Assembly: GCA_040218535.1 (NCBI GenBank)
Contig: JAVJRG010000007.1
Location: 1 to 64,000 of the forward strand
Length of the DNA stretch: 64,000 bases
Origin: Lacipirellulaceae bacterium
GTDB taxonomy: Bacteria; Planctomycetota; Planctomycetia; Pirellulales; Lacipirellulaceae
Reading direction: 5' to 3'
A model generated the notes under the pieces. That model ran no database searches and was not told where the DNA came from. It worked only from the letters and a program-made list of their open reading frames with translations. The position numbers and the translations under genes were made by a program. This document shows, piece after piece, positions 47,714-57,536 of the stretch (within the stretch, counting starts at the first letter, position 1; each line of letters starts with the position of its first letter).

Positions 47714-48478
47714 ATGGCTGAAACTCAAAAATCCCAAGCCACCAGCCTCCATCGCGGCCTGTCTGTCTTGGAGTTCCTAGCGACAGCTCAGCCCTCAGCC
47801 ACGATTGCCGAGCTGTCGGAACGCCTCGGTTACCCAACCGCCTCTCTCTATCGCATTGCGTCTGTGCTAACCGAAATGGACTACCTCGGACGCGATCCGA
47901 CGACGAAGCGATATCATCTCACCAATAAGATGCTCCGCTTTGGACAACCACAGAGTCAACAGCGCGGCTTGGTCGAGGCGGCAGCCCCAGCATTACGTGG
48001 GCTTTGGAAATCAACGGGCGAAACTAGCCAAATCTGCTGCCTTGCCGATACCGACACGGTTGTACTCGAACAGCTTATCTCTGTGCATCCGTTCAAGTAT
48101 TCGACCAACATCGGTGCTCGAACTCCCAGCTACAGTTGTGCTCCCGGAAAGGCAATGATCGCCTGGCTGCCCGACGAACTACAGGAGAGTTTGATTACAA
48201 GGCTCAAGTACAAGCGATTCACTTCGACAACCATCACGAGCCGAAAGCATTTCCGAGAGGACATCAAAGCAATTCGTCGCCGAGGCTATGCGATTGATGA
48301 TGGAGAAGGCCTGGAAGGCATTCGATGCGTTGCTGCGCCAATACTCGACGGCAACGCTTGTACTGCTGGAGCCATTACCATTGCGGCACCAGCTTCAAGG
48401 TTGCCGGATCAAACTATTCAGGCGGTAAGCAAAATCGTGATGCAAGCCGCACATGCCGCAGGCGAATCTTATCGATAG
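47714..48478 (+). CDS. IclR-family transcriptional regulator
   Basis: This is a 254-residue protein. The N-terminal winged HTH has SLHRGLSVLEFLATAQPSAT then IAELSERLGYPTASLYRIAS, the IclR pattern. The C-terminal effector domain has STNIGARTPSYSCAPGKAMI, KHFREDIKAIRRRGYAIDDG and EGIRCVAAPILDG. Normal IclR length. It is divergent from the GH32/GH36 run and directly ahead of the giant secreted protein, fructokinase and transporter genes, so it probably controls the sugar locus in response to a sugar or sugar acid. Confidence 0.95.
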   Translation: MAETQKSQATSLHRGLSVLEFLATAQPSATIAELSERLGYPTASLYRIASVLTEMDYLGRDPTTKRYHLTNKMLRFGQPQSQQRGLVEAAAPALRGLWKSTGETSQICCLADTDTVVLEQLISVHPFKYSTNIGARTPSYSCAPGKAMIAWLPDELQESLITRLKYKRFTSTTITSRKHFREDIKAIRRRGYAIDDGEGLEGIRCVAAPILDGNACTAGAITIAAPASRLPDQTIQAVSKIVMQAAHAAGESYR

Positions 48479-48543
48479 CTCTCCCTCCGAACCGGTGAGT
48501 AGGTAAATGGCATCCATTCTTGGCCGTATCTGGAGTTCCCACG

Positions 48544-51500
48544 ATGAAAAAAGCCAAGTCAACGCTGAGAAGACAACTTCGCTACGAACCGCTCGAACAG
48601 CGTCAGTTGTTAACGACTTTTTATGTCGACGACGTTGCCACCAACGGGGCTGGAACCTTTGCGAGCCCGTTCAATACGATCCAAGCGGGAGCGAATGCGG
48701 CCCATGCGGGCGATGCAGTGCTGATTCGGGGTGGCACGTATCGCGAGACAGTCAGTGTTCCTAGCAGCGGAACTTCAGCGGCCCCCATTACTTTTCGCGT
48801 CTACAACGACGAAGAGGTTGTCATCTCCGGTGGCGATTCAATCGGGGGATGGACGCTCGCCCCGACGGTTGGCCCAGACGTTTGGGTTGCGAATGCCCCC
48901 TGGAACACCAACGGCAACACCGACGCGAATACGTTCTTCGTCGATGGCGATATGAAATACGAGGCGCGGCTATTTGCCGAGAACGACTTTCTCGACCGCC
49001 ACGACTGGGGACAACATTCGCGAAGCGATTTTGCGAGCGACTTCTCAAGCATCACGCTCTCACACCTCGCCGGCTATGGCGACGATTATTGGAATGGAGC
49101 GACGCTGAACTTCGTGCAGCAATCCGTGGAGATTGTTGACTACCAGTCAGCCACCGGCAAATTCACGTTTGCCAACAGTCTCAACCCGAGTGCGAAGAAC
49201 GACTGGTACTTTCACTACATCAACGACACACTCAAGGTGCTCGACAAGCCGGGCGAGTGGCATAAGCAAGGCAGTTCCCTCTACTACAAGGCAGCTCCAG
49301 GGGAGAACCCGAATAATCTTGAAACCGAACTCAAGAGCCGCCCCTTCGCCTTTCAACTCGGTGGCCGGTCTCACATTACCCTCGAAGGGCTAGTCCTGCG
49401 GGGTGCGAGTATCGATACCAATTCGGGCACCAACTTTCTCTCCCTGAAGGACAATGTTCTCTACGCTTATGACCGTGCTAACTTCGGGCGGATGTTTTTC
49501 GAGGGCGACAATTACGATGTTCGCGGTAACGAGTTTTACGAGACGTGGAATCAGACGTTCTCCACCACCGGCGATAACCATGTGATCGTCAATAACTACT
49601 TCCATGACATCGGGCTGACGCCGCTGAATCGAGTTCTCGGTACCACAGGCGCTTCCGACACGGCGGAGGATTTGCTCTTTAGCCGTAACACTGTGCGTAA
49701 ATTCTCGCGGAGCGTGTTCGATGGTTATCCCAACAACGCGGACATTAGCTACAACCTGTTCGAGCAGGCGGGGACGTTGACGCTCGATACGGGCGTTTTC
49801 GACAGCGATGGGGGTAACGGGAACAGTAGCCAGGCTCAGATTCATCACAACGTGTTCCGTGACACCGACACGCACGACATCTATATGGCGTTTTACGGAC
49901 GCAATGACAATGCGGTCATTCACCATAACATTATTTACGACTTCCAGTCCGCGGCTCTCGAGGAATTCCGCGCCTTCGGAACGAATTTCCGACAGGTGTA
50001 TCACAACACGATCATCAGCAACACGCCGCCCAACGGGCGAATTGGTTCGACCCTGCCCGACGCGGTAGTGCAAACGCGGTACAATAACAACCTGCAAATC
50101 TCGCTGATTAACACCGAAGCATTGGGCGTCGACACGCGTGGCAATCATAACTTCAAGCCTGGCGATTTCGTCAACTTTGCGGGTGGAGACTTACGCCTGC
50201 AAGCCAGCTCAGTGGCCGTCGATACTGGCATTGTGTTGCCGGGGATCAACGATGGCACACACGGGTCCATGGTATTTGGCGGCGAGGCCCCCGACGCGGG
50301 TGCGTTAGAACTGGGCCAAGCGATGTGGGACGTGGGGCACGATTCCGCCAACCCACCCAACCCCAACTACAGTTGGACGCCGCTACCGGGGACAAATCTG
50401 GCAAGTAACAGCCTGCTGCGAGACGGAATGGATGACTGGACCATCCTCGCCGGAACGACCGATGCTCAAGATCGAAACTCTTGGAACCTGCAACAGTCGG
50501 GCGCCGCGCTTACCGGATCCTTCCGCACGAAGAGCATCGAATTCTTGCCAGGGGCGGCAATCAGTAAGACCTACACGGGGCTCAAACCGAACACGACCTA
50601 TACGTTCGGAGCGGTCGCCCGACTGGCCAATCGACTCAACAATGCTGACGACTATGACAGCTCCTCGGGATCCATCACCACCGGCACGCACCGCGGCGAG
50701 GACTACATTACCGACATGACTGCCGGAGAGTGGGTCCGCTACAGCGATGTCGACTTCGGCGAGCCAGGCCAGTACGACCGACTCGACTTTCTGCAAATCC
50801 GACCGCCTGGAAAGTTCGAGACGTCGATCGACAACGTCGGCATTCAAGTTCGCTTGGGTAGTCCCACAGGGCCACTGCTGACGGAGATTGAGCGTGTCCG
50901 AACCGGCACGCCGGGTGATCGCTGGCGAGCGGACCGAGGTGAGTTCTCTGGCGTTTCTGGTTTGCAAGATTTATATGTCTCGGTCAGCGGTGCCAATTCA
51001 TCCAATCTGGGGATCGGTAGCTTCCGCTTGCTCAAGTCAGGCGTACCGGCGGAGGATCGGTTAACGGCTCGCATCAGCTCCCCGGGTTCTTTGACGCAAG
51101 TCTCGCGGCTGGGGAGTGAGGATTGGATTGGCGGATACGAAGAGATCACCTTCACGACCGGTCCGACCGCGACCGAGGCCACTGTGGAGTTCAGCAACGA
51201 CGGTCGGCTCAATGCGTATCTCGATCGTGTGTTACTTGTCGAGAGCTACAGCACGCGCGGCGATCAGCCTCGCGATATTTCCAGCGGAGCAGTGGGCTTC
51301 AGATCGATTGATGCAACCACTGCGGCTGTCGATGGCAACTTGACCGACGGCTTGGCGGCCACGGAAACGGTCGGTGGCGATCATGTGGGAAGTTGGGTGC
51401 AGGTGGACCTCGGGCAGCAGCAAGCGATTTACGATATTAGCCTAGCGGCACCGCAAACCGCCCCCGGCAGGCTGAGCAACTTCCGTGTTTCGGTTTGGTC

Positions 51501-54500
51501 GAGCGATCCGCAAAGGGGCGGCACGGAATTGTGGGGGCAGGATTTTCTCACCGATAGTCACTCGCTCGACGCTGGTGAGGTGCTCAAGATTCAGGCCGAC
51601 AGCATCGGACGCGATGGCCAAACGCGGCTCAACTCCGCACAGGGACGCTTCATTAGGGTTCAACTCTTGGGCCCCAACAGCGCCGGCGGCAATCAGATCG
51701 CGCTGGGCGAAATACAGATCAACGGGTACGACCTGAGTAATCTGACCACCACCGACAGTATCGCTTCTCAATCCTCAACGGCTGGCAATAACACCGCCGA
51801 CTTGGCTGGGGATACCGCCGCGGGAACCTATTCGGAAACGCTCGCCTCTGCCACCAATAGTTGGTGGCAGACTCGCTTCGTGCAGTCGCTTGGGATCGGC
51901 CAGATCGAGATTACCAATCGCGACAATGCGTCGTTCTCCGACCTGAGTAACTTCAAAGTCTCCGTCTGGGATGAGAGCCCGGCCGACGGTGGCACGAAGC
52001 TTTGGGAGAAGGATTACTTTAGCACCGGCAGCCTCGGACGCGGGGAGACGCTACGAATCGATGGGGGCGAGGTGAGCGACACCTCAACGCGGCGGCTGGG
52101 CTCGGTTCACACGGGGCGCGTCGTGCGGATCGAGCTCTTGGGCACCAACAAGAATGGCAATGGGCGGCTTGCGCTGGAGAATGTCCGCGTTGCGGCCAGC
52201 TTCGACTCTCCGTCCTTAGGCAATGTCGCCCAGCGGGGCATCGCCTCCCAGAAGAACGATCATTACGGTGACGGTGGTGGGAGAATCGGTGCGGGCTCAG
52301 CCATTGATGCAATCGACGGAGATATTTCGACCGTGTCCAACTTCACTTCCGCCAAGAGCGAACCGGGGGTTTGGTGGCAGGTCGAGTTGCCCCAAGAGAC
52401 ACCGGTCGAGCAGATTGTCCTTTACAATCGCACCGACTCGGCAAGTCGGCTGAACAATTTCAACGTGACCGTCTGGGACGGCGATCCAGAGGGCGGGGGT
52501 ACCGAATTGTGGGGCCAAACTTACAACTATTCTTCCAGCGCGCCGGTCTTCTCCACGGGCTCCTTCATCGGTGCTGGCGGGGCGTTGATCATCGATGGCA
52601 GCGATACTGATGGTGGACTCCGGTTAGACGATGTTCAAGGTGCCCGCTATGTGCGGGTGCAACTCAACACCGCCAATATTCTCTCGCTTGCCGAGGTGCA
52701 GGTTTGGACGCCCGTCGATATGGTTGATCTTCCCGGGCCAACCACTTCAGCCAACCTCGACCTGGGGACTCCCTTCTCCCCTGTTCACAACAGTAACTGG
52801 CAAGGCGTTTCGCCCACGACCTATGGTGATATTTGGTGGTACGGCCAGCCGAATTCTGATTACCAACTCGCAGCACCAAACAACAACATCAACCGCGATT
52901 TTGTCACTAGCACTGAGGAGGCGACACTCAATGTCCGCGTACAGCCCGGTGTCTATCGCGTCACGCTCAACATGGGCGATGCGGATAACGACCGCGACAA
53001 TATGCAGGTGTGGGCCGAGTCGCAACTGATTTCCAACGACATCGACTCGCCCGCGGGGCAATACAGCTACGTGTGGGAAAATGGTGCTTCGAGTACGCCC
53101 CGCGAATTCGACGTCGAGGTTTATGATGGCATCCTCAGCCTGAAGTTCGACGACACGAGCGACGTAGCTGGTGCCGCCCCAGGTTGGGTGCTCAATAGAA
53201 TGTCTCTCACTCGAGTGGCCGACTTACCCACCGTCGTCAATCCGTTTCTTTCGCAATACGACTATGACCTGGGCACCAGCACTTCACCTCTCGAAGGCGG
53301 CTTTGGGTTGATCAAGCACGACACCTATGGTGACATCAGCTGGAGTGGCACGGTAGCATCTGAAAACCGCAACACCGGCAGCGACCTGAACCGTGACTTC
53401 GTCTACGGCAGCTCAGCAGCAACATTAGAACATTCGGTCTCAGACGGCATTTGGGATGTCACGGTCAACCTGGGGGATGAAGATCTCGCCCGTGACAACA
53501 TGATGGTTAGCGTTGAAGGGCTCGTGCAACTGGCCGATGTCGATACGGCGGCGGGTGAATACCTGGAAACAACCTTCCGAGTGATCGTCTCTGACGGCAG
53601 CTTGAGCCTGCAGATGGATGACAATGGGGGCGTAGATAACGAGTGGGTACTGAATCGTTTATCCCTATCTAAGGTCAATGATTTACCGATTGCTCCTGGA
53701 GACTTTAATGCCGATCTAAAAGTTGACGGTGAAGACCTCTCGCAGTGGCAGACTCAGTACGGAACGCAAGGTGCAGCTGATGCGAATCTCGATGGACAGG
53801 TGTCAGGGCTGGACTTCTTAACATGGCAGCGTAACTTCGGAATAGGGGTTCCAATCGTCACGACGTTGGTAGACGCCAATATCGGGAACGGTTCTTTTGA
53901 AGACCACACCGGATCGACAGGACTAGCGGTCAATGAGAATGAGCAGCAAGCGCTTTCCACCGGTGGTACACCAGCAACGATTCCAAGTTGGACGCTCAAT
54001 GCCAGCACGGGCATCGGTGGCTGGAAGGCGAGTGACCCGAATGTCGCTTCTGATGGCACGGCTTACGCAGTTGCCTATGACTCGGCGGAGGTCCTACTCA
54101 CTTCGTCGACGCTGACTTCTCATGTAACTGCTGAGGGAGATGAATATACGCTGGAATTCGATACCGGTAGTAGCAACGGTGCACCACGCGTCTATGATGC
54201 GAGGCTGATCTTTAATGGAGTAACGCGTTCTCTAGGTAGCGTCATCGACACAAACACGGTTTCTGGCATTCCCAGCGAATTCTTAATGACCCGCAGCATT
54301 CAGTACACGGCTGTGGCGGGTGATGTGGGATTTAGTCCGATTGTTGAGATCTTCATAAATAATCAAGGAGGACTTTCAAAGAGCTATCTCGACAATGTTG
54401 TGTTGATCGTAAGTCAAACAGCTACTGGACCGCTGGAGCAGTCTGTAGCTTCTTCTACTTTGAGCATCACATCGCCGTCGTCGGTTACATCGACTACAGC

Positions 54501-54783
54501 ATTGAACGAATCGGAAGTAATCCCAGATGCCGCTGTTGCAGCCTATTATGAATTGCTGACACAGGGAACCAAAGAATTATCGGAAGCACGATCTCAAGAT
54601 AGCACCATCGATCCCCAAGTCTATTCTCATTCTCCTGACTCACCTTTCGTGTTGCTCCAACCTCTGCGGCGTTCGCAATTGCGACCAGAGTGGCCAGACG
54701 AACGAGATAAGACAGACGCCGCTGAAGCTGAAGAAGTAGTTGATGTTGTATTTTCATTGGACGAATGGAATCCAACCTTCTGA
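48544..54783 (+). CDS. Giant multidomain secreted protein: beta helix, discoidin-like and malectin-like repeats
   Basis: This is 2079 residues from the ATG at 48544 (MKKAKSTLRRQLRYEPLEQR), an N terminus of the planctomycete LEPR/LEQRQLL kind. Residues about 25-590 form a right-handed beta helix (FASPFNTIQAGANAAHAGDA; IRGGTYRETVSVPSSG). Three discoidin-like modules share NFRVSVWSSDPQRGGTELWG, NFKVSVWDESPADGGTKLW and NFNVTVWDGDPEGGGTELWG (about 930-1390). Two malectin-like modules share TTYGDIWWYG/DTYGDISWSG and a later LNMGDADNDRDNM/VNLGDEDLARDNM pair. A dockerin-like motif (APGDFNADLKVDGEDLSQWQ; DANLDGQVSGLDFLTWQ) and a final domain follow. It probably binds or cuts extracellular polysaccharide. 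No PEP-CTERM tail is seen. Confidence 0.9.
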   Translation: MKKAKSTLRRQLRYEPLEQRQLLTTFYVDDVATNGAGTFASPFNTIQAGANAAHAGDAVLIRGGTYRETVSVPSSGTSAAPITFRVYNDEEVVISGGDSIGGWTLAPTVGPDVWVANAPWNTNGNTDANTFFVDGDMKYEARLFAENDFLDRHDWGQHSRSDFASDFSSITLSHLAGYGDDYWNGATLNFVQQSVEIVDYQSATGKFTFANSLNPSAKNDWYFHYINDTLKVLDKPGEWHKQGSSLYYKAAPGENPNNLETELKSRPFAFQLGGRSHITLEGLVLRGASIDTNSGTNFLSLKDNVLYAYDRANFGRMFFEGDNYDVRGNEFYETWNQTFSTTGDNHVIVNNYFHDIGLTPLNRVLGTTGASDTAEDLLFSRNTVRKFSRSVFDGYPNNADISYNLFEQAGTLTLDTGVFDSDGGNGNSSQAQIHHNVFRDTDTHDIYMAFYGRNDNAVIHHNIIYDFQSAALEEFRAFGTNFRQVYHNTIISNTPPNGRIGSTLPDAVVQTRYNNNLQISLINTEALGVDTRGNHNFKPGDFVNFAGGDLRLQASSVAVDTGIVLPGINDGTHGSMVFGGEAPDAGALELGQAMWDVGHDSANPPNPNYSWTPLPGTNLASNSLLRDGMDDWTILAGTTDAQDRNSWNLQQSGAALTGSFRTKSIEFLPGAAISKTYTGLKPNTTYTFGAVARLANRLNNADDYDSSSGSITTGTHRGEDYITDMTAGEWVRYSDVDFGEPGQYDRLDFLQIRPPGKFETSIDNVGIQVRLGSPTGPLLTEIERVRTGTPGDRWRADRGEFSGVSGLQDLYVSVSGANSSNLGIGSFRLLKSGVPAEDRLTARISSPGSLTQVSRLGSEDWIGGYEEITFTTGPTATEATVEFSNDGRLNAYLDRVLLVESYSTRGDQPRDISSGAVGFRSIDATTAAVDGNLTDGLAATETVGGDHVGSWVQVDLGQQQAIYDISLAAPQTAPGRLSNFRVSVWSSDPQRGGTELWGQDFLTDSHSLDAGEVLKIQADSIGRDGQTRLNSAQGRFIRVQLLGPNSAGGNQIALGEIQINGYDLSNLTTTDSIASQSSTAGNNTADLAGDTAAGTYSETLASATNSWWQTRFVQSLGIGQIEITNRDNASFSDLSNFKVSVWDESPADGGTKLWEKDYFSTGSLGRGETLRIDGGEVSDTSTRRLGSVHTGRVVRIELLGTNKNGNGRLALENVRVAASFDSPSLGNVAQRGIASQKNDHYGDGGGRIGAGSAIDAIDGDISTVSNFTSAKSEPGVWWQVELPQETPVEQIVLYNRTDSASRLNNFNVTVWDGDPEGGGTELWGQTYNYSSSAPVFSTGSFIGAGGALIIDGSDTDGGLRLDDVQGARYVRVQLNTANILSLAEVQVWTPVDMVDLPGPTTSANLDLGTPFSPVHNSNWQGVSPTTYGDIWWYGQPNSDYQLAAPNNNINRDFVTSTEEATLNVRVQPGVYRVTLNMGDADNDRDNMQVWAESQLISNDIDSPAGQYSYVWENGASSTPREFDVEVYDGILSLKFDDTSDVAGAAPGWVLNRMSLTRVADLPTVVNPFLSQYDYDLGTSTSPLEGGFGLIKHDTYGDISWSGTVASENRNTGSDLNRDFVYGSSAATLEHSVSDGIWDVTVNLGDEDLARDNMMVSVEGLVQLADVDTAAGEYLETTFRVIVSDGSLSLQMDDNGGVDNEWVLNRLSLSKVNDLPIAPGDFNADLKVDGEDLSQWQTQYGTQGAADANLDGQVSGLDFLTWQRNFGIGVPIVTTLVDANIGNGSFEDHTGSTGLAVNENEQQALSTGGTPATIPSWTLNASTGIGGWKASDPNVASDGTAYAVAYDSAEVLLTSSTLTSHVTAEGDEYTLEFDTGSSNGAPRVYDARLIFNGVTRSLGSVIDTNTVSGIPSEFLMTRSIQYTAVAGDVGFSPIVEIFINNQGGLSKSYLDNVVLIVSQTATGPLEQSVASSTLSITSPSSVTSTTALNESEVIPDAAVAAYYELLTQGTKELSEARSQDSTIDPQVYSHSPDSPFVLLQPLRRSQLRPEWPDERDKTDAAEAEEVVDVVFSLDEWNPTF

Positions 54784-54891
54784 TGACTCCACTTGAGTAC
54801 GATCAGTATTTAGGGGATGCTAGCGATCCGCCGATTTTACAGAATATTTAATCTATCCGTCTCTACACTAAGCGTATCACGAAAATCAGGT

Positions 54892-55791
54892 ATGGCTCAA
54901 CTTCCCATCATTGTAGGAATTGGAGAAACACTTTGGGATTGTTTTCCTGATCGACAATGCCTAGGTGGTGCACCGTTGAACTTTGCTTGCAGTGCGGCGG
55001 AATTGGCCCAGTCTTCAGCACAAGTTTCCCTTGTAAGCGCTGTGGGTACTGATGAACTGGGGCGTGAAGCGCTTGCCAAGTGCGCTTCCTACGGTGTTGA
55101 TGTTCGTCACGTCACAAATTTGCAGCGTCCCACAGGACAGGTTTTCATTGAGGTGGACGCGAATGGCGTGCCGTCCTATCGCTTCAAAGATCACGCCTCT
55201 TGGGACCACCTACCCTGGACTAGCGATTTGGAGAACCTCGCTAAGCAGTGCGATGCAGTTTGCTTCGGAAGCCTTGGGCAGCGGAGTGAGGTTTCGCGGC
55301 AGTCCATCCAGCTATTTGTCAGCAGCGCACCCAAGACAACGCTCCGCGTTTTCGACATTAACTTGCGATCGCCATTTATTGACTTCCAGGTGATCGACCA
55401 GTCGCTGCTACTAGCCAATGTCTTAAAACTAAATGACGAAGAATTACGCATTCTTGCTCAGCGATACGATTTGACTGGCAGTGAAGCAACATTGCTTTCA
55501 GCAGTATCGGCTCGATTCCAACTGCACACGATAGCTCTTACAAGAGGAGTCAACGGATCGATGTTGTGGTCGCACGAGACGGTTTCGGAAAGCTCCGGCA
55601 CATCTGTCAAGGTCGTTGATACGGTCGGGGCTGGCGACGCGTTCACTGCTGCACTTGTGTTGGGCCTGTTGAGCAAGGAGACGCTTCACATGATCAACAA
55701 CCATACAAGCCAGGTGGCTGCCTACGCATGTTCTCAGCCCGGAGCAACGATGGCGTTTCCAACTGATCTGCGCGTGAGTGCGAGTCGATGA
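54892..55791 (+). CDS. PfkB-family carbohydrate kinase, probable fructokinase
   Basis: This is 299 residues from the ATG at 54892 (MAQLPIIVGIGETLWDCFPD); the longer frame from 54817 adds unrelated residues. It shows the ribokinase/fructokinase fold: CLGGAPLNFACSAAELAQ, VSLVSAVGTDELGREAL, FDINLRSPF and the PfkB signature VVDTVGAGDAFTAALVLG with the catalytic Asp. Beside GH32 enzymes and a sugar symporter, phosphorylation of fructose to fructose-6-phosphate is the most likely role. Substrate is inferred from context. Confidence 0.9.
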   Translation: MAQLPIIVGIGETLWDCFPDRQCLGGAPLNFACSAAELAQSSAQVSLVSAVGTDELGREALAKCASYGVDVRHVTNLQRPTGQVFIEVDANGVPSYRFKDHASWDHLPWTSDLENLAKQCDAVCFGSLGQRSEVSRQSIQLFVSSAPKTTLRVFDINLRSPFIDFQVIDQSLLLANVLKLNDEELRILAQRYDLTGSEATLLSAVSARFQLHTIALTRGVNGSMLWSHETVSESSGTSVKVVDTVGAGDAFTAALVLGLLSKETLHMINNHTSQVAAYACSQPGATMAFPTDLRVSASR

Positions 55792-55922
55792 TCAAGAAAA
55801 CAGGTTCGCAATAGTCTATTTATAGCTTACCACAACGCAACATACTGCCATCTTATCGTTCCAAGCATCTACTGCCGTCAGAAGTTTCACAAGCTTCTTT
55901 CTCCATACTAATCTGATTTCCA

Positions 55923-57536
55923 ATGGCACTCTCTACGAAACTAATATTCAGCGCTGTCGTTGCTGCACTCGGTGGTTTTCTCTTTGGATTTGACACGGTT
56001 GTTATTTCCGGAGCGGAACAGAAATTCCAGTCGCTCTGGGACCTCAACGACAGTCTTCACGGCTGGGCAATGAGCTCGGCGCTATGGGGTACTGTCGTGG
56101 GCGCTCTGTTGGGCAGTGTTCCAGCAGATCGCTTCGGTCGCAAAGCGACCTTAATTTGGGTTGGCTTGTTCTTTCTTGTTTCCGCCGTTTGGTCTGGGTT
56201 GGCAACGGATGTGTATTGCTTCATGATCGCTCGCTTTGTTGGCGGCCTCGGGGTAGGAGTATCAACAGTTGCAGCGCCGCTGTACATTGCTGAGATCGCA
56301 CCAGCCGAGAAACGTGGGTTTCTCACCGGTCTTTTCCAGTTCAACATCGTCTTTGGAATTCTCGGTGCTTTCCTTTCCAATTCCCTGCTCGAGGGGACGA
56401 GCGAGGATGATTGGCGATGGATGCTCGGCATCGAGGGATTTCCGGCGGTGATCTACACGATCGCTGCCCTCTTCATTCCCGAGAGTCCGCGTTGGCTGAT
56501 CGGCATTCAAAGTCGACGCAATGACGGCCAAGCGGTACTTGCGGAGATAGCACCAGAAGCATCCGACGAAGAAATCACGAGTATGGCGGACGCGATTGAG
56601 GCCGCGTCAAAGGCCGAAGTTAAAGCGACCGGTGGAGCCACATTCCCCAAACAATTGAGGGTTCCTATTCTATTGGCGTTCCTCGTGGCATTTTTCAACC
56701 AGCTTTCTGGGATTAATGCCATTCTCTACTTCGCGCCACGGATCCTTGGAATGGCGGGGCTAAGCGATCCGCGCATGGGACAGGTAGGCATCGGACTGGT
56801 GAATCTTGTCTTCACAATGGCTGGACTGTGGATGATCGACCGCGCTGGTCGCCGTACTTTGCTAATCATTGGATCGCTTGGATATATCGCATCACTAGCG
56901 ATTGTTTCGGCTACGTTTTTTGTCAACGAACCCGCCCTCAACGTCGCAGGAGACGCCTTAGCGCTCAAAAACGCTGAGGAAACATTGCAGCATGCCGAGT
57001 CTGAGGGAACAACAGGGGAAGTCTTTACATCCAGCAGGAGAAAGTCGGAAGACGCTCGGGCAACCTTCTTGAAATCGATAGCCCGAGATGATTATCAAGG
57101 CGAGCGAATAGGACTCAACCCTTCTGCCTCCAGCGAGGATATCATTGCGGCAGCGGATCAAGCAGCAGGCGAAGCCACAGAGCTCGTTGGCGACGGAAGC
57201 ATAATTGTATTGCTGGGCATTTTTGCGTTTATCGCATCGCACGCGATTGGGCAGGGCGCTGTGATATGGGTACTGATCTCCGAAGTCTTCCCCAACGAAC
57301 ACCGCGCCATTGGCAATTCGATTGGTAGTGGCACCCATTGGGTCTTTGCAGCACTGATAACGCTTTTCTTTCCTACGTTGGTTAGCTACTTTGCTCCCGG
57401 GTATGTTTTTGCCTTTTTCTGTTTCATGATGGTAATGCAGCTCGTCTGGGTGCTCACTTCCGTCCCCGAGACAAAGGGCGTTCCACTTGAGCAAGTCGAG
57501 CGAAGTTTGGGAATCTCACAACTTATTGCCCCGTAG
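55923..57536 (+). CDS. MFS sugar/H+ symporter with an extra loop
   Basis: This 537-residue protein has 12 predicted membrane helices of the sugar-porter family. Motifs are FLFGFDTVVISGAEQ, DRFGRKATLIWVG, ARFVGGLGVGVSTVAAPLYI, PESPRWLIG, FFNQLSGINAILYFAPRI and VPETKGVPLEQVE. Between the eighth and ninth helices is an unusual hydrophilic insert of about 90 residues (ALALKNAEETLQHAESEGTT through AAADQAAGEATELVGDG), which makes the protein longer than the usual 450-480. It is the last gene of the plus-strand group and likely imports fructose, sucrose or another hexose. Confidence 0.93.
   Translation: MALSTKLIFSAVVAALGGFLFGFDTVVISGAEQKFQSLWDLNDSLHGWAMSSALWGTVVGALLGSVPADRFGRKATLIWVGLFFLVSAVWSGLATDVYCFMIARFVGGLGVGVSTVAAPLYIAEIAPAEKRGFLTGLFQFNIVFGILGAFLSNSLLEGTSEDDWRWMLGIEGFPAVIYTIAALFIPESPRWLIGIQSRRNDGQAVLAEIAPEASDEEITSMADAIEAASKAEVKATGGATFPKQLRVPILLAFLVAFFNQLSGINAILYFAPRILGMAGLSDPRMGQVGIGLVNLVFTMAGLWMIDRAGRRTLLIIGSLGYIASLAIVSATFFVNEPALNVAGDALALKNAEETLQHAESEGTTGEVFTSSRRKSEDARATFLKSIARDDYQGERIGLNPSASSEDIIAAADQAAGEATELVGDGSIIVLLGIFAFIASHAIGQGAVIWVLISEVFPNEHRAIGNSIGSGTHWVFAALITLFFPTLVSYFAPGYVFAFFCFMMVMQLVWVLTSVPETKGVPLEQVERSLGISQLIAP

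Noticed and set aside
49390-50148. 252-codon minus-strand ORF opposite the giant protein
   Set aside because: The plus-strand beta-helix repeats are clear, and the antisense frame is Val/Ile-rich only because of codon use on the other strand.
56958-57494. 178-codon minus-strand ORF opposite the symporter
   Set aside because: It is antisense to well-defined MFS motifs.
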